Positions 33,112 to 37,365 of a DNA stretch of 37,365 bases are shown here, piece by piece. The notes under the pieces were generated by a model. It was not told the DNA's origin. It did no database searches and was given only the letters and a program-made list of their open reading frames with translations. This DNA comes from Desulfosarcinaceae bacterium (GTDB taxonomy: Bacteria; Desulfobacterota; Desulfobacteria; Desulfobacterales; Desulfosarcinaceae). Both the position numbers and the translations under genes were made by a program. The stretch is from NCBI GenBank assembly GCA_030066015.1, contig JASJCL010000045.1, positions 1 to 37,365 of the forward strand, written 5' to 3'. Positions within the stretch are counted from its first letter, which is position 1; each line of letters starts with the position of its first letter.

Positions 33112-33708
33112 ATGAAAAGAGACAGGGCGTCCGACGGTAAAGCGGAGTTGATCCTGAATGCGGCCATCGCCGTCTTCGCCGAGTACGGCTACCACAAGGC
33201 AAAAATGGCCAAGATCGCCGAGGTCGCCGGCGTCAGTGCAGGCAGTATTTACCTCTACTACAAGAACAAAGCCAGCCTACTATCCCACATTTTCGAAATG
33301 ACGTGGGAGATGATGATCGCCATCACCAGCGATCTCACCCGCCGCAGGGATCTCACGCCGCCGGAAAAGCTGGACCTGATGGTCGATCAGCATTTTGATC
33401 TCTTTCACCTGGAGACCGAACTGGCCCGCGTGCTCGTCAACGAACACTATACCTGGTGCCAACTCGCCGAGGCCAGATTCAACGCCTGCCTCGAACGCTA
33501 TTTTGCCGACATCGACAGCCTCCTGGGCGAGGGTCAGCGGACCGGCATCTTCAACCCGCACATCGCCGCCGTCACCTTCCGGCACGTCCTCTTCGGCGGC
33601 ATGCGCCGTCTCCTCGAGGTGTGGGCCGGCTCCCCCGACGCCCTCCCCATCGGCCGCATCCGACAGGACTTCAAGGTACTGCTCAAGCGCGGCGTCCTTC
33701 TGCCCTGA
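33112..33708 (+). CDS. TetR-family transcription regulator
   Basis: A 198-residue TetR protein. The helix-turn-helix region (about 10-57) carries ILNAAIAVFAEYGYHKAKMAKIAEVAGVSAGSIYLYYKNKASLL, the family signature (first half and second half visible in order). The C-terminal domain (60-198) is a ligand-binding helix bundle with a TetR_C-type pattern (WEMMIAITSDL, LERYFADIDSLL). The ligand is unknown. It follows the second selenoprotein gene by 120 bases and is probably the local regulator of the cluster. A GGTAAA-TTTTAACC short dyad lies just upstream (about 33045-33060). Confidence 0.88.
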   Translation: MKRDRASDGKAELILNAAIAVFAEYGYHKAKMAKIAEVAGVSAGSIYLYYKNKASLLSHIFEMTWEMMIAITSDLTRRRDLTPPEKLDLMVDQHFDLFHLETELARVLVNEHYTWCQLAEARFNACLERYFADIDSLLGEGQRTGIFNPHIAAVTFRHVLFGGMRRLLEVWAGSPDALPIGRIRQDFKVLLKRGVLLP

Positions 33709-33941
33709 TCACCGACATACACGGCTGGCGTCCCACCCAATGCCGCTTCACCAGCGGTACCCACGGCCAATCGCCGATATCGGCAATGCGACCGCCGTTT
33801 CGGCAATAGTGGATCGGCGGCTAAAGATTCTCCGAGAAGCGCCAATCTATACGGGTAGCGAATCTGGCATCGGCCACGCCCAGAAGCGGACTGAACCTTC
33901 ATTCGACGCGTGCTGCCAGGCGCCGGCATCCGAACACAAAT

Positions 33942-34019
33942 GGGGATGTAGCTCAGAATGGGAGAGCGTGGTGATCTCTATCACTAAGGCCGTAGGTTCA
34001 ATTCCTACCATCTCCACCA
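33942..34019 (+). tRNA. tRNA, alanine-type body, anomalous 18-base anticodon arm
   Basis: A 78-base gene with encoded CCA. Acceptor GGGGATG/CATCTCC has the G3-U70 pair that identifies tRNA-Ala; the D arm GCTC/GAGC with G18 G19, variable region AGGCC and T arm GTAGG-TTCAATT-CCTAC are regular. The anticodon arm has 18 instead of 17 bases: TGGTG and CACTA enclose the 8-base loop ATCTCTAT, or a 6-bp stem a 6-base loop. With U33 in its usual place the triplet would be CUC. The body resembles tRNA-Ala(GGC). Anticodon uncertain; a sequence indel or a non-standard tRNA is possible. A hairpin follows. Confidence 0.65.
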
Positions 34020-34030
34020 ATTCATCCAGA

Positions 34031-34061
34031 AATGGCTGCCTTGCACCGCAAGGCAGCCATT
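34031..34061 (+). terminator. Terminator hairpin after the tRNA
   Basis: AATGGCTGCCTTGC pairs perfectly with GCAAGGCAGCCATT (14 bp) around a 3-base loop, 11 bases after the CCA end. It is followed by TCCTGTG only. Confidence 0.65.
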
Positions 34062-34165
34062 CCTGTGTGGACGGCCACCAACTCCGTACCGCCCAAATTC
34101 GCCGAACACGTCTTCACTCCTGATGATCCTTTTTTTTAATCATCGTCGATGGGAAAGGTGATGAA

Positions 34166-35350
34166 GTGTCTTCCTTGGTAAAGTATATGAAAGGGCTGTC
34201 GAGAGATTTTTACTACAAATCCCTCATCGTCGGCCTCATCCTGGCAGCCCTGTTCTCCATTCGCGCCTATGCGGATGAACGCAGGTTCAGCACCACACCC
34301 ACCCATCCCGCCGAAACCGTCCGGAAATGGCGGATCGGCTACCTCCAGGGTGGCGACTACATCGATTACAAAGAGACCCTCCTCGCCACGGTTCGCGGAC
34401 TGATTGATCTTGGCTGGATGCCCCCTATCCGCACAGCGGAGTGGGCAAAACTTGAAAGCGCGGAGATCTGGGAGCGGCTCTCCGTAGCGGATAGCAGCGA
34501 ATATCTTCGGTTTGTCCCAGATGCCTTCTATGATGCCGGATGGATCTCTTCAGCCAGGCTATCGGTGGCGGACACCATTCGCAAACGGGTGCGTTCATCG
34601 AAGGATCTCGACCTCATTATCGCCATGGGCACATGGGCCGGTCAGGATCTCGCCCGACTCAATCTCGACACGAACGTACTCGTCATGACGGCCAGCGATC
34701 CCGTGTCCGCCGGCATTGTGCCGGATGTTGAGAGATCGGGGCGCAGATATCTGCACGCGCACATCGACCCGTCCCTCAACGAGCGCCAGCTTCGCCTCTT
34801 TCACCAGACCGTGAAGTTCAAGAAACTCGGGATGATTTTCGAAGACAGCGTTGCGGGCCGGAGTTACGCCGGCATCTCCGCTGTGAAGCGCCTGTCCAAT
34901 GAGCTCGACTTCGAGATCATCACCTGTCACGCGCAGAGCGATATCCCCGACAAGCAGGCCCGGGAGGGCGCCTACATCAAATGCCTGGAAACCATCGCGC
35001 GTCAGATCGACGCTCTGTATGTCACCCTGCACGGGGGCGTCAGTGAGCAGAGCCTGCCATTGATTGCCAAACGGGCCCGCTATCTGAGACTGCCGACCTT
35101 TTCCCAATCCGGTGAACAGGAAGTGGTTCAGGGTTTGTTGATGAGCCTGTCCCGCGCGAGTTTCAAGCAAGTTGGCAGGTTTGAAGCCGCCATCATGGCC
35201 AAGGTGTTCAATGGTGCCGAACCGGGCCAATTGCGACAAGTGTTTGAGGAGAACTTGAGCCTCTCATTGAATCTGCAGACAGCCAAAATCATCAATTACA
35301 TTCCCACAGCGGATGTGTTGGCCACCGCCGATCTGATTCACCACGAATGA
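34166..35350 (+). CDS. ABC transporter substrate-binding protein (ABC_sub_bind type)
   Basis: A 394-residue protein with an N-terminal hydrophobic segment (about 19-37: SLIVGLILAALFSIRAYA) that is a signal peptide or anchor, then the periplasmic binding-protein fold of the ABC_sub_bind/TrpX family: WRIGYLQGGDY at the first strand, LDLIIAMGTWAGQDL, NVLVMTASDPVSAGIV, and RKLGMIFED-like KKLGMIFEDSVAGRSYAGI and LMSLSRASFKQVGRFEAAIMAKVFNGAEPG near the end, the most conserved family block. Ligands in the family include amino acids or aromatic compounds; none can be assigned. No permease or ATPase gene is adjacent, which is unusual, so it may be an orphan sensor-type SBP. GTG at 34166 has AAGG at 7 bases. 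Confidence 0.8.
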   Translation: MSSLVKYMKGLSRDFYYKSLIVGLILAALFSIRAYADERRFSTTPTHPAETVRKWRIGYLQGGDYIDYKETLLATVRGLIDLGWMPPIRTAEWAKLESAEIWERLSVADSSEYLRFVPDAFYDAGWISSARLSVADTIRKRVRSSKDLDLIIAMGTWAGQDLARLNLDTNVLVMTASDPVSAGIVPDVERSGRRYLHAHIDPSLNERQLRLFHQTVKFKKLGMIFEDSVAGRSYAGISAVKRLSNELDFEIITCHAQSDIPDKQAREGAYIKCLETIARQIDALYVTLHGGVSEQSLPLIAKRARYLRLPTFSQSGEQEVVQGLLMSLSRASFKQVGRFEAAIMAKVFNGAEPGQLRQVFEENLSLSLNLQTAKIINYIPTADVLATADLIHHE

Positions 35351-35646
35351 TCCCAGATGCCCAATGGTAGCGCGCATGCAGCGCTTTTAAGGGCCAATAC
35401 CACCATCCCCCCAAATTGCCCGCCAAGGGCTGATCACACGCCCAGAGCACTCCCCGCATCGCAGTTCGCTGGTCCCCGGCACATATCCATCGATAGCGTG
35501 GATTGGACCCTGACCGCGCATTCGTCTGACGGGCGCAGGCGCCGAATCTGATCTGCTTCCACATTCACTCCTGAGCTTGGCGCTACCGTACCGTAGGCCC
35601 GCAGGTTTCTCCGGTCGCACCGCGCACTGGCTATGGGGGTGATGGG
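35351..35646. other. Intergenic stretch with no supported gene
   Basis: Between the converging ends of the substrate-binding protein and the J-domain gene. Short frames exist on both strands but have no ribosome site or family signature. I see no strong terminator hairpin. Confidence 0.4.
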
Positions 35647-36297
35647 TCAGAAGGAAGAGGTGGAAGCGATGCGGATCTCAAGATGCAGCGCCACGCCCGG
35701 TTGACCGATGTCGTCCAGTGGAAGAATCACTCGCCTACCGTCCGCCAGATTCGGCGGAAGCTGAATCAGCACCTCCCTGTTTTCACGCAAATGACCGTTA
35801 CCCCGGCAGCGAGGGCAGGCAAAGGCCAAAATTTGTCCGGATGCACCGCAGCGTGTGCATGGCGTCATTAGCGGTATCCGCATCGGATAATGTCCCCCCC
35901 GAAGCGCTTCCACTGGTTCGAGAATCACCTCGAACTGCAGCGGTGAAACCGACTGCGCCTGGGAGCGGTGCTGGATATGGGCAGAATACGGCGTTAGAGG
36001 GTCGGCCAGGTTCTGCGAAGAGGCCGCGGTCTCCTGCAGTTGCTGTTCCTTTGGGGGGTAGTGCTGGGGGGATGGTGGTATCTGCGCCCGCCGCAGTTGA
36101 TCGTCGTAAGCGGCACGCCGTTCTCCGTGCCGCAAAGTGTCATAAGCTTCTTGAATCAAGCGAAACCGTCTGCCGTTCTGTTGCACGCCGGCGTGGTCTG
36201 GATGGTAGCGTTTGGCAAGGTCGCGGTAGGCGCGTTTAATTTTCGCAGCACTGGCACTGCGCGGAACACCAAGGATGAGGTAGTAATTATCGCTCAC
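35647..36297 (-). CDS. Short J-domain protein (DnaJ/CbpA-like) with half zinc finger
   Basis: A 216-residue co-chaperone. The J domain (1-70) begins NYYLILGVPRSAS and contains the HPD motif in KRYHPDHAG. A linker rich in Gln/Pro/Ser (75-115) leads to a reduced zinc-binding segment with only two CxxC pairs, CTRCG and CPRCRG, where DnaJ has four, and a short beta-rich client-binding end. It stimulates an Hsp70 ATPase. GTG at 36297 has GGGGAA at 5 bases. It is the third gene of a small heat-shock cluster. The truncation relative to DnaJ (about 375 aa) appears genuine. Confidence 0.85.
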   Translation of the reverse strand: MSDNYYLILGVPRSASAAKIKRAYRDLAKRYHPDHAGVQQNGRRFRLIQEAYDTLRHGERRAAYDDQLRRAQIPPSPQHYPPKEQQLQETAASSQNLADPLTPYSAHIQHRSQAQSVSPLQFEVILEPVEALRGGHYPMRIPLMTPCTRCGASGQILAFACPRCRGNGHLRENREVLIQLPPNLADGRRVILPLDDIGQPGVALHLEIRIASTSSF

Positions 36298-36400
36298 GGC
36301 GCTTCCCCATTTAGCTAAAATCCGCTGCAGATTTTGACGGTCTCAAAGATGAATGGGGACCGGTGTCGGAATTGGTTCAGCTACCGGTCCCCCTTGCAGG

Positions 36401-36811
36401 CTAGCCAGCTTGGACCATGATGGTTCGCGGTGTGGCTTTTTCCACTTTCGGCAAGGTAAGCCGCAGCACACCGTCCTTGAGTTGTGCATCAATCTTCTCT
36501 TGATCGATAACCTCAGAGAGCGTGAATTGGCGATAGTATTTTCCCACATCGTACTCCATCAGCACAGCTTCCTCGCCGGGAATCTCGAAGGTTTCGATCC
36601 CGCCGTTCAAGGTCAAAGTGTTGTCGCGTAGATCGATGTTCAGGTCTGCAGCCTTCACACCCGGCATATCGGCCAGCAGTACCAGCTCGGTCTCCGTTTC
36701 AAAAATATCGACGGAAGGCGTGAATACCAGCCCAGGGGTCGTTTGCTCGGCCGGCGTGGTCACCTCTTGCTTCTCCTTCACTTGAAGATCTTTGGACGAA
36801 ATGGTGGTCAT
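36401..36811 (-). CDS. Small heat-shock protein Hsp20 (alpha-crystallin domain)
   Basis: A 136-residue sHsp. The alpha-crystallin domain covers about 28-125: FTPSVDIFETETELVLLADMPGV, L-NTLTLNGGIE and the C-terminal signature LKDGVLRLTLPKVEKATPRTI (A-x-x-x-n-G-v-L pattern). It forms oligomers that hold unfolded proteins in the cytoplasm. The ATG at 36811 has AGGAGG at 8 bases; GTG three codons earlier is less likely. It follows the other hsp20 by 33 bases and precedes the J-domain gene by 103 bases. Confidence 0.9.
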   Translation of the reverse strand: MTTISSKDLQVKEKQEVTTPAEQTTPGLVFTPSVDIFETETELVLLADMPGVKAADLNIDLRDNTLTLNGGIETFEIPGEEAVLMEYDVGKYYRQFTLSEVIDQEKIDAQLKDGVLRLTLPKVEKATPRTIMVQAG

Positions 36812-36844
36812 GATTTTCACCTCCTAATCTGATCACGAAACAGT

Positions 36845-37234
36845 TCAGTTGATAGAGATCTGACGCGGTTTCACCGCATCCGCCTTGGGAACGCGAATGG
36901 TGAGGATGCCATCCTCAAGTTTGGCCTCGATGCGATCCGGGTCGATCTGCGTCGGCATCGCAATGACCCTGGAGAATTTACCCGCTTCCCGCTCGCGGCG
37001 ATGGTAGCGCACACCCTCCTTCTCCGCTGCGATCTTTCGCTCACCGGAGATGCTCAGATTCTTTCCGGTGGCCTGCATCTGGAGTGCGTCCGACGGTACG
37101 CCCGGCAACTCCGCCCGAATATAGAATCGATCAGCATCTTCGGTGAGATTGATGGCGGGGAACACGCCCGAGCCCACCACACCAGGCAGCTTGTCGTAAT
37201 CGGAAGAGAACACCTGATCGAGCTGACGACGCAT
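36845..37234 (-). CDS. Small heat-shock protein Hsp20, N-terminus disturbed by a fold-back
   Basis: An alpha-crystallin protein with VFPAINLTEDADRFYIRAELPGV, KNLSISGERK, LEDGILTIRVPKADAVKPRQI. The first usable ATG in the window is at 37234 (129 residues). The reading frame extends a few codons upstream (LNRMRRQLDQVF type), where it runs into the inverted copy of its own sequence; the natural start is therefore probably lost. It forms the top of the hsp20-hsp20-dnaJ-like cluster. Confidence 0.8.
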   Translation of the reverse strand: MRRQLDQVFSSDYDKLPGVVGSGVFPAINLTEDADRFYIRAELPGVPSDALQMQATGKNLSISGERKIAAEKEGVRYHRREREAGKFSRVIAMPTQIDPDRIEAKLEDGILTIRVPKADAVKPRQISIN

Positions 37235-37365
37235 CCTGTTCAGCTGATCAGGTGTTCTCTTCCGATTACGACAAGCTGCCTGGTGTGGTGGGCTCGGGCG
37301 TGTTCCCCGCCATCAATCTCACCGAAGATGCTGATCGATTCTATATTCGGGCGGAGTTGCCGGGC
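37100..37365. repeat. Perfect 120-bp inverted repeat at the window end, probable fold-back artefact
   Basis: Bases 37100-37219 and 37246-37365 are reverse complements as far as I can compare them, with a 26-base centre that itself holds short complementary ends (AGCTGA/TCAGCT). The right arm repeats the start of the Hsp20 coding sequence on the plus strand. It reaches the last base of the window. Confidence 0.85.

Noticed and set aside
33773-33784. 12-bp palindrome GCCGATATCGGC as the TetR operator
   Set aside because: It lies downstream of the TetR gene with no promoter or gene start nearby; probably chance.
33942-34019. tRNA-Pyl or tRNA-Sec
   Set aside because: A CTA triplet can be found in the loop, but the stems then do not pair, and the D arm, variable region and acceptor are of the ordinary alanine type; tRNA-Sec would be longer with a long variable arm.

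Overview
The window looks like a chromosome segment from a sulfate-reducing Desulfobacterota (a Desulfobacteraceae-like deltaproteobacterium). The reasons are a complete Hmc-type transmembrane redox complex (16-heme HmcA plus HmcB-F) next to a complete Tmc-type complex (TmcA-D), many redox-linked sensor kinases, and two genes that can only be read through if an in-frame UGA is decoded as selenocysteine. It has the look of a metagenomic contig: the right end carries a perfect 120-bp inverted repeat that cuts a gene and is most simply an assembly or amplification fold-back.

Layout. 1-3165: the 3' end of a propionyl/acetyl-CoA synthetase with its terminator, then a minus-strand pair (HtrB/LpxL-like acyltransferase and an enolase-superfamily enzyme). 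3759-6400: a small membrane protein and a V4R-PAS hybrid histidine kinase. 6600-8207: a ring-cleavage-dioxygenase-like/esterase fusion with an operator overlapping its promoter. 8659-12865 (minus): tmcD-tmcC-tmcB-tmcA and a lone receiver, behind a good sigma-54 promoter. 13212-24202 (minus): an Rrf2 regulator, hmcA-hmcB-hmcC-hmcD-hmcE-hmcF, an unknown protein, a double universal stress protein, a receiver and a receiver-PAS-kinase, apparently one long transcription unit. 24556-24978 (plus): a second, cysteine-bearing Rrf2 regulator, divergent from the first. 25140-28591 (minus): a heme-c-bearing sensor kinase and a receiver-kinase.

28949-33708 (plus) is the most unusual part: a membrane-anchored small protein, an HD-domain protein, a rhodanese-ferritin-like fusion with UGA at the catalytic cysteine, a flavoprotein of the type found fused to SelD, a DUF166-like protein with UGA in a U-C pair, and a TetR regulator. 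Each UGA is followed at 17-19 nt by the apical loop of a hairpin like a bacterial SECIS. Conventional gene calling would break both genes into fragments.

33942-37365: a tRNA with alanine-type acceptor and an oversized anticodon arm, a strong hairpin, an ABC-type substrate-binding protein, and a minus-strand hsp20-hsp20-dnaJ-like heat-shock cluster ending in the fold-back.

How it fits together. Hmc and Tmc both connect the periplasmic cytochrome c3 pool with the membrane and cytoplasmic HdrD-like subunits. The surrounding regulators appear wired to them: a 25-bp IscR-like dyad occurs three times in tandem over the rrf2-hmc promoter and once upstream of the heme-sensor kinase, so an Rrf2 protein probably co-controls the complex and its sensor. 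The selenoprotein cluster probably handles reactive sulfur, selenium or peroxide, but its function is an inference.
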